From Onchidella celtica (Eukaryota; Mollusca; Gastropoda; Systellommatophora; Onchidiidae): a DNA stretch of 64,000 nucleotides. The stretch lies in the NCBI GenBank assembly GCA_963931925.1, contig OZ007575.1:29351252-29415251 (forward strand), read 5' to 3'. Under the pieces are notes generated by a model. The model was not told the origin of the DNA. It ran no database searches and saw only the letters and a list, made by a program, of their open reading frames with translations. Shown piece by piece: positions 11,580 to 21,869 of this stretch (its first letter is position 1; every line of letters starts with the position of its first letter). The position numbers and the translations under genes are program-made.

Positions 11580-14500
11580 CATATATGGCCTTTAGCGTCT
11601 TTACAGACGGTCTTAGCAGCTAGAATATTCACTTTCACTTTGACTGACAGCTTCTCTCGTGGCTTATTCTACCAATGTTTGACCCGAGAGTGCGATGGCA
11701 GTGATTGCAGGTCAGTCTTTTGGGTTCACTTTGGCGAGTGTTTTCATTCCGCCTCTGTCGTTTTGTCAGGTATGTTTCTTTTGCCTTGAAGTCTATTGCG
11801 AGCGTGCCACTGCGCAATTTTTGTCTCCATCTGCTTCGATCACTTGCAAGGTTCTCCCATTCATTGGGGTCGATGTTGAATGCTTTCATCGTGACCTTGC
11901 AAGTGTCTTTGAATCGCAGATGTGGCCTACCTCTGGGTCGGTTGCCAGTAGCAAGTTCCCCGTAGAGAATTTGTCTGGGGATGCGATCATTTTCCATACG
12001 GTGGAGATGTCCAAGCCACCGCAGTCTTTTTTTGCCTAGGAGAGCCTGAGTTGATGGAATGTTGGCTCGGCTCAGAACTTCGATATTTGAGATCCTGTCT
12101 TGCCACTTGATCTTGAGAATTTTGCGTAGGCAGCGCAGGTGGAAGGAGTTGAGGGATCTTTCATGTTTGGAGTAGGTGGTCCATGTCTCTGAGCCATACA
12201 GCAGGGTGCTTAGGACGCAAGTTTGGTACACGAGTACCTTTGTTTTGATGGTCAGCTTGCTATTGTTCCACACCCTTTTTGAGAGTTTGCCAAAAGCTGT
12301 GGCCGCCTTTCCTATTCTGGCATTTATTTCAGTTGTTATGTCTGTGCTACCACTGATGGTTGAGCCTAGGTAGCAGAATTTTCCCACTTGCTCCAGAGGA
12401 GAGCCATTCAGCATGATTGGGTTGGAGTTTCTCAAGCCTTGTGTCAAAACTACAGTTTTTGAGACTCTGATCTTTAGCATGAATTTGTCACAGGCTTTGG
12501 CAAGGCTACTGATGAGAGCCTGGAGCGTGGTTTCATCGTGGGCCACGATTGCAGCATCATCTGCGAAGAGGAGCTCTTGTAACATAATATGCTCTGTACG
12601 AGATTTTGCTTTTAGTCTGGCAACATTAAAAATGGAGCCGTCCACTCTGGTGTTAATAAGTACTCCACCTGAACATTGACCAAAGGCATTCTTGAGTAGG
12701 GCTGCAAAATATATACCAAATAAGGTAGGAGCAAGAACACATCCCTGCTTCACACCGCTGTTTACAGCAAATGAATTGGATGTGCAGCCCTCAAAGTTGA
12801 CACATGCCCTCATGTCAGTGTGGAAGGATGCAATAAGTTTTAGCAATGTTGGTGGACAGCCTATGGATTTAAGGACTGCATACAGGCCAGATCGGCTTAC
12901 GGTGTCGAAAGCCTTTGTTAGGTCCACAAAGCATGTTATAAGCGGCCTGTTTTGTTCTTTACATTTTTCTTGGATTTGCCGAAGTGCAAATATCATGTCA
13001 ATAGTTGATCGTTTGCTTCGAAAGCCACATTGTGTTTCTGGTAAGACTTTTTCCGCCAGTTGTTGGAGGCGGCAGAGGATGACGCGAGCAAAAGCCTTTC
13101 CAGTAATGCTGAGGAGGGATATGCCTCGATAGTTGTTGCAGTCGCCTTTGTCTCCTTTGTTCTTGTAAAGTGTGACAATTTTGGCGTCTCTCATATCATG
13201 TGGTATCACGCCTTCTTTCCAACACTGCAGTAACAGATTATACAGGTGTGGTAATAGTGGGCCTTTTAGGTCTTTTAATACCTCTGCAGGAATGTTGTCA
13301 CTTCCTGTGGCTTTTCCAGCAGACAGGTGGTCGATTGCATTGGAAAGCTCGACTAAGGAAGGTTCAGCGTCAAGTTCGGCCATTATTGGCAGTTTTTGGA
13401 GGTGTTCCTCAAAATCTGGTGGAATATTTTTCTCAGTTGAATACAACAGAGAGTAATGCTCTACCCACCTATTCAGTTGTTCATTTTTATCTGTGATGGG
13501 TTCACCATTTACAGACTTAAGTGGGGCGCTTTTGGTGATGATTGGCCCAAGAGCTACTTTCATCTGACTAAAGGCGGTTTTCATATCTCCCTTTTCATTT
13601 GCCTCTTGTATGCTGTTACACAAGTCTGTCCAGTATTTGTTGGCGCAACGTCTTACCTCCAGCTGAAGTTTAGCTTTTGCATTTTTCAAACAAGTTTTTG
13701 TACTCTGATTGCAATTTTTGTTATACTCATTGAAAGCAGATTTCTTTTGCTCAATGAGAGGTAGGAGAATTTCGCTGTTCTGGGCTACCCAGTCGTTGTT
13801 TGAAACTTTATGCTGTCCAAAAGACTTGATGGCACAGTCATGAATTTTTGAACTGAGAGTGTTCCATGTTTCATCTACCGAGTCACATTGGGTGACATTA
13901 TCCATGCTTTCAGCAAATAACTTTTCAAATGACTTTCTATTTGATTCATCTCTGATTGCTGTTACATTGATCTTAGGGATTGAAGGGGCTTTTGATCTGT
14001 ATATTTTCTTGGCCGAAATTTTGATTTTGCTGACTACCAGTGCATGGTCGGTGTCACAGTCAGCACTATGGAGGGAACGAGTTATTTTTATACAGCCCAA
14101 ACTCTTCCTCCTTGAGAGAATAAGATCTAATTGATGCCAATGGCCAGACCTGGGATGGCGCCATGATGTTCTTTGGCATCTCTTAAGGTCAAAGTACGTG
14201 TTTGTAACACATAATGAGTTTACGGAGCATAGCTCCAGAAGGCGCTGCCCGTTTTCGTTGATGTTGCCAATGCCGAAGTGCCCAATGCACTTTGGCCATG
14301 CGGAGTGATCTGCTCCCACTCGAGCGTTAAAGTCACCCAGAATTAGCAGGCCTTCGGTGAGAGGGATGTTGTGGAGAGTCCTCTGCAATGCCTCGTAGAA
14401 AATGTCTTTGGTTTCGTCAGAGGAGGTAAGTGTTGGGGCATAGACACAGATAATGTTGGTAAAACCAGACCGGGTGTTCAGTCTGAGTGTCATGATGCGT

Positions 14501-15556
14501 TCTGACACTCCAATTGGAGTTGCGATCGAATTGATAAGGGAGTTTTTTACGGCGAAGCCCACGCCGTGGATTCTCGGCTGTTCGCTGCTAAGGCCCTGCC
14601 AGAAGAAGGTGTAGTTTTCTTCTTTGACTGACCCGGAGTCGGGAAGTCGAGTTTCTTGAAGGGCAGCGATGTCGATGTTTAGTAGCTGAAGTTCTCGATC
14701 AATAATTTGGGATTTCCTGATGGAGTCAATATTAGTGAGATCTTGCTGTTGCAAGCCTGGGCGCATTGTTCTGACGTTCCAGGTACCAAGTTTTAGTATT
14801 TTTCTGTTTTTGCCAGGTGCACACTTTACGTCAGCTTTTTGACTTTTGGTCTAGCTCCAACCACCTTATGAAGCAGGCTGACGTGGCGGAACAACACCCA
14901 ACTGCCTGGGGGCTGCCCAGGTTACGGCGGGCGGTAGTTGATCAATGCAGCTGAAAAGCCGCTCCCACCGACAGAGGGGACCCCTGGCGCTCATCCGTAC
15001 GCCAAATGGATTGAGCTTATCACCGGTAACTGCCACCCCCCGTGTTGTGCCCATCCGTAACGGATGGCTGGAGTGTCCTCTCCAAATCGGAAATGGGTGG
15101 GCTTATAGAGGAGAGACAGACGCTTGCCAAGCCCGAGCAAACGCCTCCTCGTTTTGCTGCCTTGCCTGGGCTATTTTTAAGAGATGGTGCTTTGCCCAGA
15201 GGCACCACCCCTCTCTCTGCCATTCTAGTTAAACCCAAGGGAGAGACCAGGTCAATACATTTGGAACTAGTCCGGCTGCAGGAGATGCTGGAAGCCAGTT
15301 TGATGCAGTTCTCCCTGACAACCACCTTCGGGTCTCCACTCCTGATTTTCTGTCTGGGTTTACTCCCATAGCCTTTGCTATCATAGCAACACACAAGGCA
15401 GTGTGGTATTTGTATTCAGGGTTACCTTCCCCTAGTCTTCCTCTCTCCCGAGATGACCCACAAGACAGTGGGGGTGACAGTAGCAGGCTGTATTGTGTAC
15501 TGTCATACAATAGCAGAAAACTCTGGCCTGACACAAACAGGCTGTATACAGTATAG
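11580..15556 (-). mobile_element. RTE-clade LINE, nearly full length
   Basis: About 3.98 kb, flanked by TGTATA on both sides (11574-11579 and 15557-15562), consistent with a short target duplication. It holds one large open frame (11635-14766) and about 0.6 kb of upstream sequence that may be 5' UTR. The 3' region after the stop is only about 55 bp with no poly(A), which fits RTE elements. The uninterrupted frame implies a recent insertion, younger than the long-TIR transposon it splits. Confidence 0.75.
11635..14766 (-). CDS. LINE endonuclease/reverse transcriptase, RTE type
   Basis: A 1043-residue open frame with no internal stop. The apurinic-type endonuclease comes first: QETR (37-40), GDFNARVG (144-151) and a DTDHALV motif (238-244). 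The reverse transcriptase follows: GSDNIPAEV (488-496), NYRGISL (545-551), FVDLTKAFD (613-621), GVKQGCVLAP (671-680) and the catalytic FADDAAIV (734-741). Further on is RLRWLGHLHRM, typical of RTE relatives, and a C-terminal Cys/His motif (CNHCH...H...C). The same frame stays open upstream to about 14920 and encodes GTWNVRT directly before the first Met; this is the usual start of the endonuclease domain, so the annotated Met lies slightly inside the true protein. The enzyme nicks target DNA and reverse-transcribes its own RNA. It may be functional. Confidence 0.85.
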   Translation of the reverse strand: MRPGLQQQDLTNIDSIRKSQIIDRELQLLNIDIAALQETRLPDSGSVKEENYTFFWQGLSSEQPRIHGVGFAVKNSLINSIATPIGVSERIMTLRLNTRSGFTNIICVYAPTLTSSDETKDIFYEALQRTLHNIPLTEGLLILGDFNARVGADHSAWPKCIGHFGIGNINENGQRLLELCSVNSLCVTNTYFDLKRCQRTSWRHPRSGHWHQLDLILSRRKSLGCIKITRSLHSADCDTDHALVVSKIKISAKKIYRSKAPSIPKINVTAIRDESNRKSFEKLFAESMDNVTQCDSVDETWNTLSSKIHDCAIKSFGQHKVSNNDWVAQNSEILLPLIEQKKSAFNEYNKNCNQSTKTCLKNAKAKLQLEVRRCANKYWTDLCNSIQEANEKGDMKTAFSQMKVALGPIITKSAPLKSVNGEPITDKNEQLNRWVEHYSLLYSTEKNIPPDFEEHLQKLPIMAELDAEPSLVELSNAIDHLSAGKATGSDNIPAEVLKDLKGPLLPHLYNLLLQCWKEGVIPHDMRDAKIVTLYKNKGDKGDCNNYRGISLLSITGKAFARVILCRLQQLAEKVLPETQCGFRSKRSTIDMIFALRQIQEKCKEQNRPLITCFVDLTKAFDTVSRSGLYAVLKSIGCPPTLLKLIASFHTDMRACVNFEGCTSNSFAVNSGVKQGCVLAPTLFGIYFAALLKNAFGQCSGGVLINTRVDGSIFNVARLKAKSRTEHIMLQELLFADDAAIVAHDETTLQALISSLAKACDKFMLKIRVSKTVVLTQGLRNSNPIMLNGSPLEQVGKFCYLGSTISGSTDITTEINARIGKAATAFGKLSKRVWNNSKLTIKTKVLVYQTCVLSTLLYGSETWTTYSKHERSLNSFHLRCLRKILKIKWQDRISNIEVLSRANIPSTQALLGKKRLRWLGHLHRMENDRIPRQILYGELATGNRPRGRPHLRFKDTCKVTMKAFNIDPNEWENLASDRSRWRQKLRSGTLAIDFKAKETYLTKRQRRNENTRQSEPKRLTCNHCHRTLGSNIGRISHERSCQSK

Positions 15557-15647
15557 TGTATAAACAAAACAGATTTAGTTAGTGATCCGTGCAAGAACCA
15601 TTTCAGTTGGCTTCCAGACAGATGTTTTCATAGTTTGTGTAAGAGTC

Positions 15648-16603
15648 TTATTGACCAAAACATGATTATCTCTTCGATAGGAAGTGTTTCAGAAAAGGAA
15701 GTGTATATCCTTACAACATGTTGTATGGACATGGACAGTGCATATCCGTACAACATGTTTACCAAAAGCGCGACTGGTGAAGGTTTGCTGATACAAAACT
15801 TGGTATGGTGTTCACGAATTTAAAGTGACAACTCATAGAATAGTCAGATGGACCTGGGAGCGTGAGAGTCTAGTCAGTTTTGTATCAACGGGCGGTAGTC
15901 AGATTGACTAATCAGGCGAAAAAGGGGTGGGGTAGCCATTGGTGATCGACGTACACTCATGTATTATTAGCGCTGATAACGCAATCTCCGAGCAGAAGTC
16001 GGATTGTTTTGCTGCTCAGCCGATTCATATTTTAAAAAACTATGCAAATTAACAAGGTCGGTATAGAGTATTCCGGTACTGTGTGTTCAAAGTCATCGAA
16101 TTGTGTGCATTGTACGGATATGCGCTTTTGAACAGAAAAAGCATGGGTTGTGGTTTTTGTGCAGATAATTTTATTATGTATCGAAAAAAAAAAAGGCCAG
16201 GAAAAACGCCGAAAAGACAACGGACGCGAACCATATCCAAAAAAAGCCAACAATTTCTGGAATTGGGTTTTAAAAAAAATCAATCTGGTAACCCTGTGGC
16301 CCGCCCAGATTGTGCGGCTGGAGTCGCATGACCGATTACACGTATTCGGATCGATTAACTAAATGATAATAAGAAAATGATATAAGTTTTCTATCCGAGA
16401 AATGTTCGCAGATGATTTGATTTTCCGTGTTTTGAGGAATAGGCTACTGGACAACTCCATGTATTACATATTACAGATGTCGATGAAAATAAAGAAGAAT
16501 ACGGAGAGCTAGTAGAGCTAATGAGGAATCATCGGTAATCCTCGATATTGTAGCAAATGATTTACAAATAAAAGAGCTGTGCTTCATGTGTGTCTCCACT
16601 TAC
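15648..16603. other. no gene; dispersed 70-bp repeat
   Basis: Positions 15890-15960 share about 70 bp with 31191-31260 in the same orientation, beginning GGGCGGTAGTCAGATTGAC. The flanks differ. Nothing else is supported. Confidence 0.5.
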
Positions 16604-16762
16604 CTCATCGCCAGCAGTCCAAGGTTCAGCTGATGTTATGCAGAGGTCCTGTGAACTTATCGTTTCAACTACTGGACTGGTCGCTGTTTCATCGGAACTT
16701 GTAGGATCCTCGATCTCAGTCTCAGTCTCAGTCTCAGGTGCAGGAACAGTGACTTCTTCCGT
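16604..16762 (-). CDS. candidate internal exon, acidic Glu/Thr-rich
   Basis: On the minus strand the block is bounded by an acceptor (tttatctgattcag) and a consensus donor, GTAAGT, directly after GGCGATGAG. It is exactly 159 bp, open, phase 0 at both sides (53 codons), so it could be skipped without a frameshift. The peptide starts TEEVTVPAPETETETEIED, contains SSDETATSPVVETISSQD and ends EPWTAGDE. The ACTGAG triplication encodes the ETETETE run. The composition suggests a disordered linker or extracellular stalk. No family is recognised. The gene would be transcribed leftward. Confidence 0.5.
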
Positions 16763-17011
16763 CTGAATCAGATAAACGAGGACCAACATAAATGGCCAAG
16801 TTTCATTATGAACGAAACTTGCTTAAGGAACATTGTAATTGTAGAATTCTGATGTGAATGATGGAAGATCAGATGGTACTGTTACAGTGTGTGAGAAACA
16901 ACAACAACAAATTACTAGTGACTTTAACTCTAAACAAGACAGTTCCAAGATGTTATACCCGAATAAGTAAGTTTGGAACACTTTATATAATAGCAAGGCA
17001 AAAAATAAATA

Positions 17012-17034
17012 AATATATATATATATATATATAT
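17012..17034. repeat. TA microsatellite
   Basis: A TA dinucleotide run followed by TACATGTATACATGTATA words. Confidence 0.8.
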
Positions 17035-17443
17035 ACATGTATACATGTATATATCTACATGATTATTACATGTGGATCCTCACAAATGAATCTGGAGTGT
17101 GCCGGAAGGGTGAAAACAATTCCACCTCTCCCAAGGAACTAGTGGAAGTAAAGGGATCGTGGTCTTAATGAACCTAGAGGAATTTTAATGTCATTGATTA
17201 ATGGTGACATTCGGAAATATTAATATGTCTGTTTCTCACAGCGAAATGGACTAATAAAAATGTGTGTGAAAGACGCCCCGGCGATTTCGAGACTTACGAT
17301 GGTCCAAGCACCATCTCGGGAATATGAAATTTTCAAGAAAAAAAATGTACTCGTACAAGCCTTGTGGCCCAGAATTTCGATATTTTGCATGAGATTTTTG
17401 CATGTGATGACAAAGGTCGGGCACACAGAGTTCATCAAAAAAT

Positions 17444-17960
17444 CGAGTACCTAGTCTTCTCGGGTAAGGACGAAAATTTCGGAGGGCCCGTGTGCACGTT
17501 GCGCACGTTAAAGATACCTTGGCAGTTTGAAATCGTAAAGAGCAGGCCGAACAGGCCGCTGCCCAGGCAAAATTAAAATTAATAGATTAAAATTTATCCA
17601 TATCATCCTCCCACCAGCAACAACAAAATTTATTATTCATTATTAAATATATTATTATTAATAAATATTCAAATATTATTTGAGTTGTTAGTTGTGAGTT
17701 GTGAACTGTTGTGATTTGTGAATTGCGCCTAACAGGCTGCGTTACAATTTGCTCTGAGATAGAGAGAAGTAGAGAGAGAGAGAGAGAGTGAGCGAGACAG
17801 GGAGAGAGAAAGAAGCAGTGTAGCGTGTTGAGCGCTTCGCAGGCGCTCCACTCTGCTCAGTGGTTGACATGTTGCTTCTGTAAAGCGCATAGAGCATTTT
17901 AAGAAAATGGATATGCGCTATATAAATGCCATCCATTATTATTATTATTATTAATATTAT
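17444..17960 (+). repeat. SINE, 5'-truncated, L2/CR1-like tail
   Basis: It begins inside the SINE body (agtacctagtcttctcgg) and contains the same central domain as 57601-57960 and 61389-61857 (GTGCACGTTGCGCACGTTAA and the following GGCAGTTT block). The tRNA head is missing. It ends with an AAAGCGCATAGAGC word, GCGCTATATAAATG and an ATT repeat, a tail shared with L2/CR1-type LINEs and SINEs. This tail differs from the TACAAA tail of the copy at 61.4 kb. A GA microsatellite is at 17762-17815. Confidence 0.7.
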
Positions 17961-18866
17961 GACTGGCCGTATGATGTCCGCAAAGCATTAGGCATTAGAG
18001 CAGTATACTGTAGTATAACAGAAAATAAAATAGCATAATAGAATGATTTCCTGAAAAAAATGCAATGTACACCAAAATGTTGAAGTGGGCCAAATCAGAC
18101 ACTTGTTAATTATTTATACATTCCATGCGCAATGTCATAATCGGCCATTTTGTCCACAGTATCCGCACAGTTTTCAAAAGCGCCGCGAGAATTGGTTTCT
18201 TCCATGGGTTTTCCCATTTTCAACCCATTGTGGTTTCAAGCATGCCATTTTTAAGGTAAAATTAATGTTGGTGAATGCTATGTCACAGAATTCTGCCGGT
18301 CAAAACGAGTGTGCGCCGAAGTGTACAGTGTAGGCTACTTTGAGATGCATGTACATAGTGTACTTATTCTCACATTGGCTCGTGTCACACTAGCGTTTGG
18401 TAGGCAAATTTGAATTATAGTGATAGACTCCATCATTCTCAATCAGATAGAGAATGGAAGTGGGGGTGGGGAAGCCGAGACTGATAGCAGCGACAGGGGA
18501 GAGAGTAGATGCCGCACCGCTGGACATTTATTTGATGCCACTACTTAATTTACATACTAATATTCTGACAGAAAAGAAGACAAATCAAATTAAAACTCTT
18601 GGAAGAGTGAGATGAGGGGAAGAAGAGAACTCCCTCCGCACAAGTTACTGTTTCGGCTCATGACTTCCTTGGAATCCTTACAATCTATAGAGGCTCCGCG
18701 ACAGCTTTGAGTGTTGATCACGTTACAGTGTATTATTATTTTATTTTTTTTTGGGAGTGGTTCGAACCCATCTCGATGCTTACTATGCACGTACCCTTTC
18801 AGATCCCGTACATTGTGCTCGAATTTGCTCATTTCCCACTTTTTCTCCAGTTTCTCGCTTCTTCAG

Positions 18867-19151
18867 CGCCCACTGGAGGAAAGTCTATTTTCGGACGTCT
18901 TGGCTGGATTAATTCTCTCGTCAGCTGGCGCCTTCCTCGGCACTGTGGATCTTGTCCAAGCTACAGTGCTCGTGTATCTGCACGAACTGAGCGGTGCTGT
19001 TGGGTGCTGGTTGGCGTTCCCTTTTCTCCTGTACGTATGTCATCACTTCCTGGACATAGAACGTCCATTCGCTGGTCTGAGGTCATGGTCTTTTGGACGG
19101 GCTCTGTCAATACTGGATGGGTACCTAGTCTCAACTTTCGGTGAATCCTGA
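18867..19151 (+). CDS. candidate last exon of a membrane protein
   Basis: A strong pyrimidine-rich acceptor (tttctcgcttcttcag) precedes 94 open codons and a TGA. The peptide starts RPLEESLFSDVLAGLILS and is markedly hydrophobic, with about two potential membrane segments (roughly residues 10-35 and 40-60), then CHHFLDIERPF, and ends LDGYLVSTFGES. GC content is higher than in the flanks, as expected for coding DNA. No upstream exon of the same gene was identified and no clear polyadenylation signal is close. I cannot name the family. A chance ORF is less likely given the composition but is not excluded. Confidence 0.45.
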   Translation, partial: RPLEESLFSDVLAGLILSSAGAFLGTVDLVQATVLVYLHELSGAVGCWLAFPFLLYVCHHFLDIERPFAGLRSWSFGRALSILDGYLVSTFGES

Positions 19152-19763
19152 TACATGTATGGCTGTTATAGCGACCACGGAAAACACTTCAATGGGGGCT
19201 GCGGGTGTGAAGAAATGGAGACGTTCTGATACAGACACAGACCATATCGACTGGATGCCTTTTTGTTGTTGTTGTTCCTGATAATGGGTTACCTTTTTGG
19301 TTTGTTGTTATTGACCTGGGGTTACGATTTACACAGCGTAAATCACTGCTTACAGTGACAGGCTCATCAGTCACCCCATGACCATGTATGGATGTACTAA
19401 ACTAGTTGGTTTTCACGGACATTTCTACAACTATAATCATTGCTAAAAATGTTTCGACACACCTTTTTTTTATTATTAATATGTCAGCTCCTTATGAACA
19501 TATTTCTTCCACATTTTGCTTGCAATTCTAAATCAGTTTGTGTTAACTGAAAAGTATTCCTCCTTCAAAATTCTACCAATTTCCCCCCTCCCCCCCCCCC
19601 CCCCCTCCAAGCTATATATAAAAAGAGACAACAAAAGGCAGATTTAGTAAGTTTTACAGTGCGCCACTTGCAAACCACTGAAGAGGAAATCGTTGAAAAT
19701 GTAGCGTTTCGGCCCTCTGATAATTGCCACACAAAAAAAATTCAATCTCAAAACAAAGAACCA

Positions 19764-21133
19764 GTGGCCGTATGCATGAACTGTGCATAACTGGTTAGGG
19801 TCGAGACAGAGTGAACTCACATTTCATACAACTTCACACAGCTTCCTCACTGCTTCCTCACCGGTTGCAAAAAAACACTATAAAACCGTTGTAAGCGAGC
19901 GGAGTGCAGCCTACAAAGAAACCGTTTGAAAGTTCACGGTGTCTCCTCATCTTCCACACAGGGACGGACCGTTATTACATTTTTACCGCTGCACTAAATT
20001 TCGTTCTCGGTTCATCCGGGAAGGACGACGCAATGACGACCGGGGGAGGGGGGGGGGGGGGACGTAGACGGTCGACACATGATTGTGTTGTTGTTCTTTT
20101 CAAATTCAGTGTGATACCAGTGGGTGAGAACGGCTTCCTGAAATTGGTTTCCTGTTTCTCAATAAAGGCCGATATCATCTCCAGCAACAGATGAAAAGTT
20201 GCTGGCGTCATTCGTAAATAGCTCAGGCATTTATTTTTTGTGTGTCTATCAGCACTTCTTCAAGCAGGTGGTGGCATTCTCCATACGTTAGTCTTCCTTT
20301 GAAAATGCTGTGGACCCAATATCTTCTTCTGTAAGCTTTCCTTCTCTTGAGCCAATAAAGCATCATGAGTCTCAAACAAGAAACACCGACAACTGTTGGC
20401 GGCATCTTGAACGGAAATGAGCCGTGTCAGATACGAGTCCCGAGACGGGCCAGTGAGAACGGCTTGTGAACTCCCTCTGCTTGACATTTCACATCACATT
20501 CGTTTCACGGTTCAACCACATAAAATGTGGAAGTGGTGTGAATTGTGAGTGTGGGTCTACTCTGTCTAGACCTTTACACGGTGGTGTAAGCCTTAAGTGC
20601 CGGTGCAAAACGTTACCGTCTACGCATGAACTTTACATAGGCCTACACCCAGGTGTAAAGGTTCCCAAATTTACACCAAAAAACCCTCATTCGCAGCCAA
20701 GCCACAGGCGAAACAGGATAGTGCGTGCGCGCGCGGCCTAAATCAGCTACGCAATGCATAACTTGCTTGGGAAAAAGTCGTCTACTAGAAAGAAAGAAAG
20801 AATGTAACTAAATCTAGTATTTTATTCCAGTCCTCGACTTCGCGGGCCAAGGAAAAAAAATGGATTTTTATTCACTGTCGATCTCTTGGTTTTTGTTTTG
20901 ATCAGAGTTGTTTTCTAGTGGCAGGGGTTGGCCGATACAAATTCTTTGCATGCGCAATGTCAATGTTTGTTCCACAGGTAAGCGGCAATTGATGGTTAGC
21001 GAGGAGTAGGTGTAACTTTTGTTCATGCATATCGACCAAATTTGAGTTCACACCTAGGTGGCCGTACGCACTACTAAGCCTGCACCATGGTGAAAAACGG
21101 GCGGATTTCCACCGAGTTCATGCACACGGCCAC
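19764..21133 (-). mobile_element. PIF/Harbinger DNA transposon
   Basis: Left end GTGGCCGTATGCATGAACT and right end (inverted) GTGGCCGTGTGCATGAACT differ at a single position over 19 bp. The interior holds a decayed Harbinger-type transposase on the minus strand (19975-20405). The immediate flanks do not give an obvious 3-bp target duplication, so the exact ends may be off by a few bases. The length of 1.37 kb implies internal deletion. Confidence 0.65.
19975..20405 (-). pseudogene. Harbinger (DDE_Tnp_4/HARBI1-like) transposase, N-terminal fragment
   Basis: Frame one (20223-20405) encodes RRYWVHSIFKGRLTYGECHH followed by LLEEVLID, matching the RxWVHP...R...GE(Y/F)H region of HARBI1-like proteins. 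After a one-base shift near an A-run at about 20235-20240 the next frame gives YLRMTPATFHLLLEMI and TNFRKPFSPTGI, the following conserved region. Sequence then degenerates into a G-run (20042-20060) and the catalytic DDE part is not visible. Harbinger transposases cut and rejoin DNA with 3-bp target duplications. This copy is inactive. Confidence 0.7.
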
Positions 21134-21869
21134 AGGTACGGAAGCTCTAGAGAATATTGTTTACTAGCTGAAGTCCCCGGCCCTGTCCGGGATAAATCGG
21201 TTTGAATATTGGTTTCAGTTCTGGGTGGTTATTATGGACCTGCTTCATCTGGCCTGTTCCTATTTGTTTATTTTATTTTTGTTTGTTTGTTTTTAAATAA
21301 GTCTTACTGCTCTGCCTTTGTGAGTTGACACACTGCGCATCCCGTACAACAGCATGATTTGCGCACGGGTTAGTGTGTTTGATAGTGAACACATCGCAGG
21401 AAGTGATAACGAAACCTTAAAATGGCGAACCATGACTCGAACATGGAGCTATTAATAACACTGGAGTCCGTACAGCTGATTTCATGCGTGCGCATAAGAA
21501 GGCAATAGTCGCCATCTTGTTTAGGGCAAGCACGGACTGCGCCTCAGCGTTTACATATCCGTTGCACTACAGTTTCTGCTTTCTACCTTCCCTTTCCTTT
21601 TCCTCTGCTAACTTCTTCTTTCTTTTCCTCTGCTCCTGTACCTTCTGTTTCTTCTCTACCTTCTTTCTTTCCTGCTTTAAAAGGAGGGAGAACTGTTCTC
21701 ATTCAATTTAAGCCAATGAATTTACTATAAAACTAGACCTTAATAGCCTATGTATTTGGATTTTACCACAATATTATTCTTTGTATCTCATTAAATTCAA
21801 TTGTTTACTATTAGCTGGTGTGCACTGGCTCTTTTCAACTCTTGTTTTGAATACATCATGTAGTCATAA

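Larger units (their letters stand above)
10377..15647. mobile_element. long-TIR DNA transposon, split by a LINE
   Basis: Left arm 10377 to about 10590 is the inverted copy of two separate blocks on the right: about 11435-11579 and 15557-15647. Joined, those blocks form a single right arm of about 215 bp, which shows that the LINE at 11580-15556 landed inside the right terminal repeat. Both outer ends begin GACTCT followed by ACACAAACTATG. Without the LINE the element is about 1.3 kb and has no transposase, so it is non-autonomous. A minus-strand SINE tail (10873-11045) lies in its interior. The superfamily is undetermined because no clear target duplication could be read. Confidence 0.65.

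Noticed and set aside
18730-18815. GGTTCGAACCC as a tRNA B box
   Set aside because: The word is a palindrome and no A box or acceptor pairing is present.
21861-21869. TAGTCATAA flanking the Helitron dimer on both sides (also 23285-23293) as a target duplication
   Set aside because: Helitrons do not make duplications. Three bases of the right copy belong to the CTAG end, and the rest is explained by a local TCATAA repeat at the target.
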